Source: Vulgatibacter incomptus_A (GTDB lineage: Bacteria > Myxococcota > Myxococcia > Myxococcales > Vulgatibacteraceae). Taken from it: DNA of 64,000 nucleotides. The DNA lies in contig JBEBXK010000002.1 in NCBI GenBank assembly GCA_040391605.1, positions 124,001 to 188,000 on the forward strand, read 5' to 3'. A program made the translations under genes and the position numbers. Below are positions 1-8,162 of this stretch, piece by piece (the stretch's first letter is position 1; each line of letters opens with the position of its first letter). Under the pieces are notes generated by a model. That model ran no database searches, had not been told where the DNA came from, and saw only the letters and a program-made list of their open reading frames with translations.

Positions 1-176
1 TCGGGGCGCTCCGTCACGATGAGCGCCTCCAGCCGCTGCACCGCCGCGTCGATGGCGGCGCCGGAGGTTGCGACGGACGCCTGTCGACCCAGCGTGGGGA
101 GAAGGAACACAGCCGCGATCCAGAGGGCGGCGGCGATCGACCAGCGGACGAGCACGGAGCGGGAGGGACGTTTCAT
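1..176 (-). CDS. N-terminal fragment of a membrane-anchored or secreted protein (cut by window edge)
   Basis: The frame reads leftward from an ATG at 176-174 and is still open at base 1, giving 58 visible codons. It starts MKRPSRS, followed by a hydrophobic stretch at about residues 9-27 ending LLPTLG. This looks like a signal peptide or an N-terminal membrane anchor. A helical segment (AAIDAAVQRLEALI) follows. No Shine-Dalgarno sequence stands out and no family can be named from so little sequence. It runs in the same direction as the HtrA-type gene to its right, 89 bases away. Confidence 0.55.
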   Translation of the reverse strand, partial: MKRPSRSVLVRWSIAAALWIAAVFLLPTLGRQASVATSGAAIDAAVQRLEALIVTERP

Positions 177-265
177 CGTGCGGCTTGGTGTAGCACGCCC
201 CAGCCGGGGCGTTCCAGGGCCACGGCGGCTGGGGGCGCGCGAGCGAGCGGGCGCCCGGCCCTCGA

Positions 266-1432
266 TCAGCCGCCGCGGGTCTTGGCCGGTGCGCCCGCCA
301 CATCGTGCTCCGGCGGGGGGATCCGCAGGACCACGTCGAGTTGCAGGGTCTTGCCCTTGCGCAGCACCTGCAGCGGGATCCGGCTGCCGACCTGGCTGCA
401 GGCCACCTCCCATCGCAGGGCCTGGGCGCTGCGGATGGTCCGGCCCTCGAATTGGAGGATGACGTCGCCGCTCTGGAGGCCGGCCTCGGAGGCGGGGCTG
501 TCGGTGGTGACCTTGTTGATCACGACGCCGCCGGCCTCCCGCAGGCCCAGCGAGCTGGCGAGCTCATAAGGCACATCGCGGATCGAGAGGCCGATCCAGG
601 CGCGGGTGACCTTGCCGTCGCTGGCGAGCTGGGGGAGCACCTTCTTGGCCATGTTGATCGGCACCGCGAAGCCGATCCCCTGACCCGAGGCGTTGACGGC
701 GTTGTTGATCGCGACCACTTCACCCCGCAGGTTCAGGAGCGGGCCGCCGCTGTTGCCGGGGTTGATCGAGGCGTCGGTCTGGATGAAGTCGAAGTAGCCG
801 TGGCGGCCCTGGGGCGTGACGTCGGTGCGCCCCTTCTGGCTGACGATCCCGAAGGTCACCGATTGAGAGAGCCCGAAGGGATTGCCGATGGCCACTACCC
901 AATCGGCGATCTCGATGGCGTCCGAGTCCCCGAGGGGGATCACGGGCAACGGATGGTTCAGCTTCACCTCGAGGAGCGCCAGGTCGGTGGCGGCGTCCAC
1001 CCCGACCACCTTGGCCTCGATCTCATGGGGGAAGCCGCCGTCGTCCAGGATCACGCGGATCTTGGTGGCGTTCTCGACCACGTGGGCGTTGGTGAGGATC
1101 AGCCCCGAGGCGTTGATCACGAAGCCCGCGCCCAGGCCCTCGGTGGGCTCGTCGGAGACCCCCCGATCGAAGAAGTCGTGGAGCGGATCGAGGGGCGCGC
1201 TCTTGGGGTTCGGCTGCCTGCCCTCCTCCACCACGATGGAGACCACCGCAGGCGATGCGCGCTTCACGATCTGCGTCAGGTTCGGCAGGCCGGACGCCTG
1301 CCGCGAGACTGTCTGTTCGCCGGCTCTGAGCTCGGTCCAGACCTGAGCGGGTGGATCGGTCCGCGAAATGGCGGGTGTGCTGAGGAGGACCGCTGCTACC
1401 ACGAGAAGCCCAGCTCGTCTGATCTGCAACAT
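266..1432 (-). CDS. HtrA/Deg-family serine protease with one PDZ domain
   Basis: This is a periplasmic quality-control protease, 388 residues from the chosen ATG. That ATG is preceded by GGGAGGTGGCGC, a strong ribosome site; an upstream in-frame start at 1459 lacks one. The N-terminus (MLQIRRAGLLVVAAVLL) is a signal peptide. The trypsin-like domain carries the full triad in this numbering: His117 in TNAHVV, Asp150 in ATDLALL and Ser228 in GNSGGPL. A single PDZ domain follows at about 280-375 (WIGLSIRD, PASEAGLQSGDVI), so the layout is DegS/HtrA-like rather than the two-PDZ DegP form. The role in degrading misfolded envelope proteins is known for the family. The specific substrate cannot be read from the sequence. 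Confidence 0.93.
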   Translation of the reverse strand: MLQIRRAGLLVVAAVLLSTPAISRTDPPAQVWTELRAGEQTVSRQASGLPNLTQIVKRASPAVVSIVVEEGRQPNPKSAPLDPLHDFFDRGVSDEPTEGLGAGFVINASGLILTNAHVVENATKIRVILDDGGFPHEIEAKVVGVDAATDLALLEVKLNHPLPVIPLGDSDAIEIADWVVAIGNPFGLSQSVTFGIVSQKGRTDVTPQGRHGYFDFIQTDASINPGNSGGPLLNLRGEVVAINNAVNASGQGIGFAVPINMAKKVLPQLASDGKVTRAWIGLSIRDVPYELASSLGLREAGGVVINKVTTDSPASEAGLQSGDVILQFEGRTIRSAQALRWEVACSQVGSRIPLQVLRKGKTLQLDVVLRIPPPEHDVAGAPAKTRGG

Positions 1433-1540
1433 GCGCCACCTCCCTGGCTCCTCCGGCAAAGGTGGGCACGAAATAGGCAGGCGCGCCCTTGGGCGGGCAG
1501 CGGTTGCATGCTCGCCGGGGGCCGAGGTGCTCCGGTGGCC

Positions 1541-1834
1541 TCAGCGGGCCTTCTCGCCCAGGAGGCGTTCGAGACCCGCGCGCTCCTCGTCGGTGGGATG
1601 ATCGGCGGGAGGGTTGTCCGCCTTGCGGACGGGCGCGGCCTTGGCCGGTTGGCTCGCGGCGCGGACGGGCTTGGGCGCCGGCTGCGGCTTCGCCTTCTCC
1701 TTTGCGAGGTGCGTTTCGAAGAGGCCGCGGACATACTCCGCCGGCGTCCTGCCTTCGATGGGGAGGCTGACGGCGACGAGGCCGACGGCCACGGCGATGA
1801 CGCAGAGGATGGCGAACTTGGCGAAGCTCCACAT
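1541..1834 (-). CDS. Small single-pass membrane protein, unknown function
   Basis: The product has 97 residues and begins MWSFAKFAILCVIAVAVG, a single transmembrane segment close to the N-terminus. The tail is rich in Ala, Pro and Lys and ends in a charged helix (DEERAGLERLLGEKAR). The frame is open further upstream to 2035, but that extension is low-complexity Arg/Ala sequence, so the Met directly before the membrane segment is the more natural start. No family is recognised. It lies upstream of the HtrA-type gene on the same strand with a 108-base gap and could be cotranscribed with it. Confidence 0.6.
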   Translation of the reverse strand: MWSFAKFAILCVIAVAVGLVAVSLPIEGRTPAEYVRGLFETHLAKEKAKPQPAPKPVRAASQPAKAAPVRKADNPPADHPTDEERAGLERLLGEKAR

Positions 1835-2085
1835 GGCCGCCAATCTGCCAGCCACGCGCCGCGGCGTCGAGGCGGCGCCGTGTGGATAGTTCTCCGCTGC
1901 CGTCGCTGCCGCCGCTGCGCTTTGCGAAGGGAGGTGGAACCATCGGAGCGGGGTTGGTCTAACGCTTCCAAGGGCAGGTCGGAGCCTCGCTCGACTTGCC
2001 CCCCGCGATCGGGGTGCGCCGATCGCCGGCTTCACCGCCTATGAGAATGGACGATTTGAGAATGGATCCGCAGCTGCAGCCCCCA

Positions 2086-2184
2086 GAGCCTGTGAAAAAA
2101 TCGCCCTTACGCAAGGCGAGGGCGATCTTTTCACGCGCGCTGCGCGCTACGGCTCTTTCTAGCGATCGCTCGCCTCCGGCTCGC
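2086..2184 (-). repeat. Dispersed hairpin element, copy A1 (in the 1835-2244 gap)
   Basis: This is a copy of a family found at several places in the window. Read leftward it starts with the core GCCGGAGGCGAGCGA at 2184-2170. A 20-base stretch (2142-2161) follows that is identical to 2 of the family's other copy at 6016-6035. It ends in a long hairpin at 2092-2134 whose arms begin GTGAAAA and end TTTTCAC around a GC-rich stem. It lies between divergent genes, not after a stop codon. The plus-strand frame of the thioredoxin gene stays open through it. The hairpin resembles a two-way terminator or attenuator. The rest of the 410-base gap shows nothing I can name. Confidence 0.7.
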
Positions 2185-2244
2185 AGCGTAGAGCATGAGG
2201 AGAAGGCCGAGTCGCCCCGCAGCCAGGATTGGAAGGGGAGGCTG

Positions 2245-2766
2245 ATGGTCCTGGCGCTTGCCGTGGTGGCAGGCATGACCCTCTTGCACCTCGCCTCCGG
2301 GGGCTTCAGCTCCCTGCCCAAAGTGGGGAGTGAGCCCCGGGCCTTCGAGCTCTCCCTGCTGGATGGCGACAAGCTCAGCCTCGATTCGCTGCGAGGCAAG
2401 GTGGTGCTCCTCGACTTCTGGGCCACCTGGTGTCCGCCCTGTGTGGCCTCGATGCCCGTCGTCCATCGGGTGGCGCGGGATCTCGAAGCCAGCGGCGTGG
2501 TGACCGTGGCGATCAACCGGGACGACGTGGCGCCGGAGAAGAGGGAGGCGTTGATCCGTCGCTTCGTCGAGACCCATGGCCTCGACGGGCTGCAGGTCGC
2601 GCTGGACGACGGCGAGGCGGCCGGGGTCTTCCGGGTCCGGGCGCTGCCGACGCTGGTGGTCCTGGGGCCGGACGGCAAGGTGGCGGCCTCCCACCTCGGC
2701 GGCATCGACGAGGCCACCCTGCGTCGGCTGCTCGCGCCGATCGTTCAGGCGGGTGGCGGCGCCTGA
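2245..2766 (+). CDS. TlpA/ResA-like membrane-anchored thioredoxin
   Basis: The product is a thiol-disulfide oxidoreductase of the AhpC/TSA-redoxin group, 173 residues from the chosen start. The ATG at 2245 follows the purine-rich GGAAGGGGAGG and is directly followed by a membrane anchor (VLALAVVAGMTLLHLA). The mature part has the fold landmarks: GKVVLLDFWATWCPPC with the CPPC redox pair at about residues 63-66, and the cis-Pro region ALPTLVVLGPDG. Proteins of this type reduce cytochrome c apoprotein or periplasmic disulfides. The frame continues upstream without a stop to 1996, across repeat copy A1, so a longer cytoplasmic N-terminus starting at 2041, 2047 or 2062 is possible. I favour the short form because of its ribosome site. 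Confidence 0.85.
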   Translation: MVLALAVVAGMTLLHLASGGFSSLPKVGSEPRAFELSLLDGDKLSLDSLRGKVVLLDFWATWCPPCVASMPVVHRVARDLEASGVVTVAINRDDVAPEKREALIRRFVETHGLDGLQVALDDGEAAGVFRVRALPTLVVLGPDGKVAASHLGGIDEATLRRLLAPIVQAGGGA

Positions 2767-2798
2767 CGATCCGCCAGGCGCCAGGGAGAACCCTCTCT

Positions 2799-3164
2799 TC
2801 AGCCGGTGATGAGCTGGGCCAGGCAGCGCTCCACGTCCCGGCGGCGAAAGGGCTTGGCCAGCTTCGCGTCCGGGCTCACCCCGGCGTCGAGCTGGTCCGC
2901 GTTGGCCGCCGAGAGCGCCGTGACCAGCACGGTCTTTCCCTCGTACCCTAGGGATCGCATCTGCGCCAAGGCGTCGAAGCCATTCAGCCGGGGCATCAGC
3001 ACATCCAGGAAGACCGCATCGGGGCGATGCGCCAGCACGAGCTCCACTGCCTCGGCGCCATCGACGGCCTCGATGGTCTCGTGGCCGTAGGAGCGGACCG
3101 ACAGCGCGAGGAGTCGCCGAATGTCGTCGTCATCGTCGGCGATCACGATCTTCCAGGAGGGCAT
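2799..3164 (-). CDS. Stand-alone response regulator receiver domain
   Basis: This 121-residue protein is a single REC domain with no output domain. The acidic pocket is DDDDD at residues 10-14, the phosphorylation site is Asp54 in VFLDVLMPRLNG, the switch Thr is at 82 (VTAL) and the invariant Lys is at 104 (KLAKPF). Such CheY-like proteins relay phosphoryl groups or bind a partner directly. No histidine kinase lies nearby, so the partner is unknown. It converges with the thioredoxin gene, 32 bases away. A short inverted repeat AGGG-AGAA-CCCT lies between them. Confidence 0.9.
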   Translation of the reverse strand: MPSWKIVIADDDDDIRRLLALSVRSYGHETIEAVDGAEAVELVLAHRPDAVFLDVLMPRLNGFDALAQMRSLGYEGKTVLVTALSAANADQLDAGVSPDAKLAKPFRRRDVERCLAQLITG

Positions 3165-3200
3165 CCGATCCAGCCTAGCCGAAGCGGTCGGCAGGATCGA

Positions 3201-3560
3201 TCAGGAAGGAAGGAGCCGCCTGCGGAAGATCCACATCGCGCAGCCCGCCGCGGCGGCCGAGATGATCGCGTAGCCCACCAGGCGGACCCGCCTCGCTTTG
3301 TAAAGGTGGTTCATGTCGATGGGGGTCGAGGTGGCGAAGCTGAGGCGGTAGGGGTCCAGATTGGGGTGCAGCGTCCGCAGCCGTTGGAGGATCTGCGAGG
3401 AGGACCCTTCGTCGTCCTTGGCGATGAACTCCCAGGGCCCCATGTGGTGGGGGAGCTTGTCGCCTACCTTCAGCCTGGCGAGCTTGTTGAACTTCTTCGA
3501 GTAATAGTAGCCGTGCTGCGTGACCGGGTCCCCCTGGACATCCGGGTAATGACGGCCCAT
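3201..3560 (-). CDS. Conserved-looking small protein with C-terminal membrane segment, unknown function
   Basis: The product is 119 residues from an ATG preceded by GGGAGG at a 7-base distance. An ATG two codons upstream sits too close to that ribosome site. The N-terminal half is polar and Tyr/His-rich (HYPDVQGDPVTQHGYYYSKK). Near the C-terminus is one hydrophobic helix (VGYAIISAAAAGCAMWIF) flanked by Arg clusters, suggesting tail anchoring with the bulk in the cytoplasm. I do not recognise the family. It runs in the same direction as the response regulator to its left, with a 36-base gap. Confidence 0.6.
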   Translation of the reverse strand: MGRHYPDVQGDPVTQHGYYYSKKFNKLARLKVGDKLPHHMGPWEFIAKDDEGSSSQILQRLRTLHPNLDPYRLSFATSTPIDMNHLYKARRVRLVGYAIISAAAAGCAMWIFRRRLLPS

Positions 3561-3847
3561 CCCCATCGCCTCCCGCTCCCAAGGGCTCTCTCCAGCGTTC
3601 GTTTCGTGGATTCCCTCACGAACCCTCATCCGCCACCACCATCCGCATGGTGGCGCCCCAACCCCAGCCCCCGGAAAGGAAGAGTCCCTACAGCGCCTGC
3701 CCCGGGCTGGAGGGATCGGCGGATGGGCCAATTTCGTTGCGGCTCCGAGGCTTGTGTTGCCGGCCGCTCCGCGATCGTGGCAGACTCCCGCCGAACCCAA
3801 AGCCCGACCCGGATCGTGGCAGCTTGCAGGTGGCAGGAGCTATTCGT

Positions 3848-5929
3848 ATGAGATCTATCCGTTTGGTCGGGATGTTGCCCGTGTTGGGGCTGTTGATGGC
3901 CGGCTTGGTGGCGTTCGCCCCGGGCTGTTCTAGCGACGACGGCAAGAAGGTGAACGGCACCGGCGGAGCGGGCGGGAGCTCGGACGGCGGAGCGGGAGGC
4001 GGTGGCAGCGGCGGCGGCGGCCCCGCAAGCTGCGAGACCTCCGACGACTGCGAGATCGAGGAGCGCTGCGACGCTGCTACGAAGGTCTGCGTGCCGCGGT
4101 GTACCTCGGACAATGAATGTCCCGCCAACACCGGCACCCGCTGTGACATCGACGCCGGCGAGTGCATCCCCGGGGAGCCGTGCACCGATGACTTTACCTG
4201 TGGTACAGACAGGGGACACGACTACTGCAAGGAGGCGGGCGACTGCGTCTGCGCCCCCGACAGCAGCATGACGGCTCCCGCCACCGGCGTCTGCTGGAGG
4301 GTGGCCGCGACCTGTCAGCCCTGTGGGCGCAGCTTCGAGTGTGGCAACACCGACGTCTTCGGTACGAAGAAGGCCGACTGCCGGAGCTTCCCCGTCGACG
4401 GGGAGATGATGAACGTCTGCCTCCCCCAGTCGAGCAGCCGCTGCCCTGCCGGCATGGTGCCGATGGACCTCCAGAAGTTCCCGGATCTCGACGGCTACTG
4501 CATGCCGCAGAACGCCGACTGCGCCTCGATGGCCCCCTGCGAGAGCAACGAGGAGTGCCTGGATCCGAGCACGCCCGTCTGTGATCTGGTCCGACAGATC
4601 TGCATCCCCGGCTGCTCGGTCGACGTGTCTACCGGCTCCAGCGTGGGCTGCTCGGCGGACAAGGTCTGCCACGCCACCACCGCGGGATCGAATCCGGAGC
4701 TCCTCGACCAATGCGAGACCGCCGGGACCTATGGCCTGGGCGTCTGCGATCGTCCGTGTGTAGAGGACACCGACTGTAAGTCGATCGACGGGGTCGATCC
4801 CACGTTCGTCTGCAGGAACGACGGCTCCGGCAAGCGCTGCCGGCCGGCAGGCTGCATTGACGATTCGGAGTGCACGAGCGGTCCGGGGGGGATCTACACG
4901 GGCTTCTGTAACGTCGGCACCGGCGAGTGCGTGGATGATCGTTGCCGAGCCGGCATCGACCCGCGGACGGGCTGCGGCTCCGACAAGGCCTTCATCGACT
5001 GCAGCCAGCAGTACAAGTGCGTGGAGACCCCGGGGACCCTGGGCTTAGGGACCTGCGAGAAGAAGGACTGCATCGATAAGGGCGGAGCGAATCTGGGCTG
5101 CAACTTCGGCCAGTTCTGTGCGGGCGAAGCCTTCAAGAGCTTCCAGGACGGCTCGGTGCAGAACCGGACCGTGGAGTCGCCCGATGGCACACCGCCGGGT
5201 GAGTGCTTCGACATGGAGGTGAACACCTGGTGTGAGAACACCTGTGAGTCGAACGTCGACTGCAAGGTGGCCGCGCCCACGAGCTACCCGGACAGCCCGG
5301 CGCTCTGCATGGACGCGGGCAGGGGCCCGACCTGCCTCTACGGCTGCGATTTCCCCCAGGATTGCCCGTCGGGCTGGCGGTGTGACTCCGAGGGGCTCGA
5401 GCTCGAGTGTGCCGGCCTGCAGACCTGCGTCGACGACGAGGACTGCGGTGGAGGCAGTCGCTGCGTGGATCCGATCGTCAGGGATTTCCCCGGCGACTTC
5501 CAGAGCATGGAGCCGTTCAAGGTCTGCGAATGCACCGACTCGAACGCCTGCGGTGGAGGCTTCTCCTGCAACGCCGGCCTGGGGACGATGGCGGTGGCTC
5601 CGTCGGAGCCCAACTTCCAGAAGGTTCAGGCCCGTTACTGCGCCGACTCCTCGGCCTGTGGCTCCAAGGGCTCCTGCGAGTGGTTCGGCCGGGTGATCCC
5701 GGAGTCCCCCGCGGGGCCCGCCCACGCTCGCTTCCTCTGTGGAGCGACCCCATCCGACTTCGCCGGCCCGGAGCGGGTGGAATGCCCTGCCAAGGACGTA
5801 GAAGCCGGGCTCGACGTTCGAAAGGGGAAGAACCCTTCGGACAAGTACAACTGCGTGTATTCGCAGATCTGCCAGCCGGGCTACATTCGCCAGGGAGAAG
5901 ACCTCTTCTGCGGCGTGCTCAACCCCTGA
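3848..5929 (+). CDS. Large cysteine-rich outer-surface lipoprotein
   Basis: The product is 693 residues. The ATG at 3848 follows AGGAG at an 8-base spacing. A signal peptide ends in the lipobox-like FAPGCSS with the acylated Cys near residue 27. A Gly/Ser linker (about residues 35-55) comes next, as is common in myxobacterial lipoproteins. The rest is a string of short Cys-rich modules, often of the form C-x4-DC-x5-C (for example CETSDDCEIEERC and CVDDEDCGGGSRC), which probably form disulfide-rich knots. No enzyme motif is visible. Such proteins are usually surface-exposed or spore-coat-like, but that role is an inference. The 287-base upstream gap holds an 11-base direct repeat at 3773 and 3812. 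Confidence 0.8.
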   Translation: MRSIRLVGMLPVLGLLMAGLVAFAPGCSSDDGKKVNGTGGAGGSSDGGAGGGGSGGGGPASCETSDDCEIEERCDAATKVCVPRCTSDNECPANTGTRCDIDAGECIPGEPCTDDFTCGTDRGHDYCKEAGDCVCAPDSSMTAPATGVCWRVAATCQPCGRSFECGNTDVFGTKKADCRSFPVDGEMMNVCLPQSSSRCPAGMVPMDLQKFPDLDGYCMPQNADCASMAPCESNEECLDPSTPVCDLVRQICIPGCSVDVSTGSSVGCSADKVCHATTAGSNPELLDQCETAGTYGLGVCDRPCVEDTDCKSIDGVDPTFVCRNDGSGKRCRPAGCIDDSECTSGPGGIYTGFCNVGTGECVDDRCRAGIDPRTGCGSDKAFIDCSQQYKCVETPGTLGLGTCEKKDCIDKGGANLGCNFGQFCAGEAFKSFQDGSVQNRTVESPDGTPPGECFDMEVNTWCENTCESNVDCKVAAPTSYPDSPALCMDAGRGPTCLYGCDFPQDCPSGWRCDSEGLELECAGLQTCVDDEDCGGGSRCVDPIVRDFPGDFQSMEPFKVCECTDSNACGGGFSCNAGLGTMAVAPSEPNFQKVQARYCADSSACGSKGSCEWFGRVIPESPAGPAHARFLCGATPSDFAGPERVECPAKDVEAGLDVRKGKNPSDKYNCVYSQICQPGYIRQGEDLFCGVLNP

Positions 5930-5965
5930 GGGGCTGGTCGTCTCACGGCTCTGAGCCAAGAATCT

Positions 5966-6035
5966 CCCCTGGCGTCCTCCATGGAGGCGCCAGGGGGCCG
6001 GAGGCGAACGAGCGGTAGAAAGAGCCGTAGCGCGC
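5966..6035 (+). repeat. Dispersed hairpin element, copy A2, downstream of the Cys-rich lipoprotein gene
   Basis: A 31-base stem-loop at 5966-5996 (CCCCTGGCG...CGCCAGGGG around CCTCCATGGAGG) is directly followed by the family core CCGGAGGCGAACGA at 5998-6011. After the core comes a 20-base stretch identical to part of copy A1. It starts 37 bases after the stop codon of the lipoprotein gene and probably forms the 3' end of that transcript. There is no uridine run, so classical intrinsic termination is uncertain. Confidence 0.65.
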
Positions 6036-6106
6036 ACCCACATCCCGGTCGGAGGGCTGTCCACATCCGCGGGCCATGCGCACGCTTCCTCGCGGGAGGA
6101 GCACGC

Positions 6107-6793
6107 ATGAACAAGTGGGAGACGTTGGGTGCGGCTGTATTGGGATTGGCATTGGCCTCTGGCTGCAGCCACGCCAAGGAGTCAACGACCATCAACGAGG
6201 AGTGGCTCGCCCGGGTCCCCCCGGCGCGGATGGCCCCGGTGGAGCAAGCGCGGGTAGCCGAGAACTCTGCGCGGGAAGAGCGCAACCGCGCCGCGGCGGC
6301 ATACACCGACGCCAAGAATCAGCGCGACGTGGCGAAGGCAGAGCAGAGCACCGCGAAGTCACGGGTGTCGGCTGCGGAGGCGGAGCAGAAGGCCGCCAAG
6401 GACTCCGGCAGCAGCGCGAGGCTGCAGCGAACCACCGCCATGGTGGATCAGGCGAAGGTGGCGAAGAAGGCCGCCGACGCCAAGGTCGAGCTGGCCGAGG
6501 CCAACGTGAAGGCCGCCAAGACCGACGATGAGCTCGCCAAGTCGCGGGTGGAGACCCGGCAGGCCCAGGTGCAGATGGCCGAGTATCAGGTCTTGGAGCA
6601 GACCGGCGACACCCGCGTGAAGAAGATGAAGCCCGCCGACTTCGAGGCGAAGGTCCGGGAGCATAAGGCCAAGGAGTCGAAGCTCGAGGCCCAGCTCACC
6701 AGGGAGCAGAAGTCGGTGGCCGACGCCCGTCAGAAGTGGAACGAGGCCCGGTCGCGGATGCAGGCCGCCCAGCCCACTCCCCCGACCGGCTGA
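6107..6793 (+). CDS. Ala/Lys-rich coiled-coil lipoprotein
   Basis: The product is 228 residues, with its start set by GGGAGGAG seven bases upstream. The signal peptide MNKWETLGAAVLGLALASGCSH ends in the lipobox ASGC (Cys20). Nearly all of the mature protein is predicted long helix with alternating Ala, Lys, Glu and Arg (for example AKVAKKAADAKVELAEANVK), so it should form an extended coiled coil in the periplasm. No catalytic motif is visible. It could be a spacer, a peptidoglycan-associated protein or a trimeric scaffold. The family is not recognised with certainty. Confidence 0.75.
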   Translation: MNKWETLGAAVLGLALASGCSHAKESTTINEEWLARVPPARMAPVEQARVAENSAREERNRAAAAYTDAKNQRDVAKAEQSTAKSRVSAAEAEQKAAKDSGSSARLQRTTAMVDQAKVAKKAADAKVELAEANVKAAKTDDELAKSRVETRQAQVQMAEYQVLEQTGDTRVKKMKPADFEAKVREHKAKESKLEAQLTREQKSVADARQKWNEARSRMQAAQPTPPTG

Positions 6794-6851
6794 TCGAGTT
6801 CGCGGATCTCCTCATGAACACAGGGCCTCCACGAGATTCTGGGAGGTCCTG

Positions 6852-7391
6852 TCAGGATGCGCGAACCGAGCGGAAGGCCTCGACCACCGTCTCCGGATCG
6901 CGCCAGGTCGTGGCCGGCAGCCCAGCCTTGCGGCAGGCGTAGGCCAGGCAGGTCGCGGCGTCCCAGCCCCGGGCGAGGGCGACGTCCGGCAGCAGGGTCC
7001 CGGCAAAGATCCCGCGGCGGACACGCAACGTGTCCAGGCTCGGATCGAAGTCGTCGGGCCGGTGGACGCGCCTGGGCGGGTCAGGGAGGAGCCAGAGCTC
7101 GAGCTCCAGGCCCTCCAGCTCATCGGCCTCGACCGGCGGATGCCTGGGATCCTCGAAGGCCGCGCCGCGGACCAGCTCCGCTAGCAGGCTGGCGGGGGAA
7201 GCCGGCTGGGTGGTCCCCACCGCGCCACGGACCTCACCATCCGGATCCCGCAGGCTCACGAAGAGACCCATGGGAGCAAGGCCAGAAGGAGCCGTCGCGG
7301 CAGCAAGGGGCGACGCCTGCCCTGTGGCCAGCTCGCGCAGGGTCTCCAGCGCGAGGGCCCGCAGCTCCCGCGCAGCAGCTTCCAGACTCAT
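6852..7391 (-). CDS. AMMECR1-domain protein
   Basis: The 179-residue product matches the AMMECR1 fold found across life. It has the N-terminal helix, the GLFVSLRDPDGEVRGAVG strand region, the AAFEDPRHPPV segment and the ELELWLLPDPPRRV strand. The family hallmark LRGCIG reads VRGAVG here, so the conserved Cys is missing. The biochemical role of the family is unknown. Its ATG overlaps the stop codon of the uracil-DNA glycosylase gene upstream (ATGA, 4 bases), so the two are almost certainly translationally coupled. Confidence 0.85.
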   Translation of the reverse strand: MSLEAAARELRALALETLRELATGQASPLAAATAPSGLAPMGLFVSLRDPDGEVRGAVGTTQPASPASLLAELVRGAAFEDPRHPPVEADELEGLELELWLLPDPPRRVHRPDDFDPSLDTLRVRRGIFAGTLLPDVALARGWDAATCLAYACRKAGLPATTWRDPETVVEAFRSVRAS

Positions 7392-8101
7392 GGCAATGCC
7401 ACTCCCATCTCCTCGAGCTCCTCGGTGACGATCTTCGACCAGCCGCGATTGGCCCTGGGGTTGGCGGGGCTTGGGTGGAGGATCCGGCCTATTTCCACGT
7501 CGAGATCGGCCAGCGCCCGGCGCGCCCGCTCCTCCGCGAAGGCGCCGATACCTATCACCAGCCGAGGGTGCAGGAGCGCGACATTCGCACGCAGCGCCCG
7601 ATCGCAGATCTCGAAGAGGGGATCCCGCTCGTCGCGTCGGAGCTTGTCGGGCGTGACGTTGCGCCCCGAGGCCTCCATGAAGACCAGCGGGCAATAGTTG
7701 ACGATGAAGAAGCGCTCGAAGAAGCGCTCCGGCGTCCCGAAGGTCTCCCGGGCCCAGGTCCAGACCCTGGCGCCGCTCACCTCCGATCGATGGCAGGCGA
7801 AGCCCTGCACCGGTCGCTTCGGATGTTCCTGCTCCGGCTTGTCCACCCTGCCTTCGAGGCGCAGCCAGCTCCGCACGGAGTGGACCTCGCCGAAGGGGAC
7901 GCCGGTCTGGGCCATGCCGAAGGGCCCAGGGTTCATCCCCAGGAGCAGCACCTCCTTCGGCGCCGCGCCGTAGCGCTCCAGATAGCGATCGAAGGGCTCG
8001 CGGGCGTACTCGAGGGGGTTGTAGACGTGGGTGACAGGCGGACCGAAGCGCAAGGGGCGCAGGGCCGCCACGAGCTCGTCGGTGATTCGGCGGGCAGACA
8101 T
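7388..8101 (-). CDS. SMUG1-type uracil-DNA glycosylase
   Basis: The 237-residue protein belongs to the SMUG1 branch of the uracil-DNA glycosylase superfamily. Motif 1 is GMNPGPFGM at residues 55-63 followed by AQTGVPFGEV. Motif 2 is HPSPANPRANRGW near residue 210, with the His that contacts the uracil and the wedge loop that enters the minor groove. These enzymes remove uracil and oxidised pyrimidines from DNA in base excision repair. It is the first gene of a two-gene unit with the AMMECR1 protein. The start chosen is the first ATG; no strong ribosome site is visible before it. Confidence 0.9.
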   Translation of the reverse strand: MSARRITDELVAALRPLRFGPPVTHVYNPLEYAREPFDRYLERYGAAPKEVLLLGMNPGPFGMAQTGVPFGEVHSVRSWLRLEGRVDKPEQEHPKRPVQGFACHRSEVSGARVWTWARETFGTPERFFERFFIVNYCPLVFMEASGRNVTPDKLRRDERDPLFEICDRALRANVALLHPRLVIGIGAFAEERARRALADLDVEIGRILHPSPANPRANRGWSKIVTEELEEMGVALP

Positions 8102-8162
8102 GGCCGCGGAGGGTACGCGATCCCCGGGGATCTTCGAAGCGATGCGAGCGATCGAGCGAGAC

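Noticed and set aside
305..2044. A 579-codon frame opposite the HtrA-type gene
   Set aside because: Same antisense artefact; the minus-strand gene has a complete catalytic triad and ribosome site.
1996..2244. An 83-residue N-terminal extension of the TlpA-like thioredoxin
   Set aside because: Most of it is encoded by the dispersed element A1 and lacks a good ribosome site; the ATG at 2245 has one and directly precedes the membrane anchor. It is kept as an open alternative in the text.
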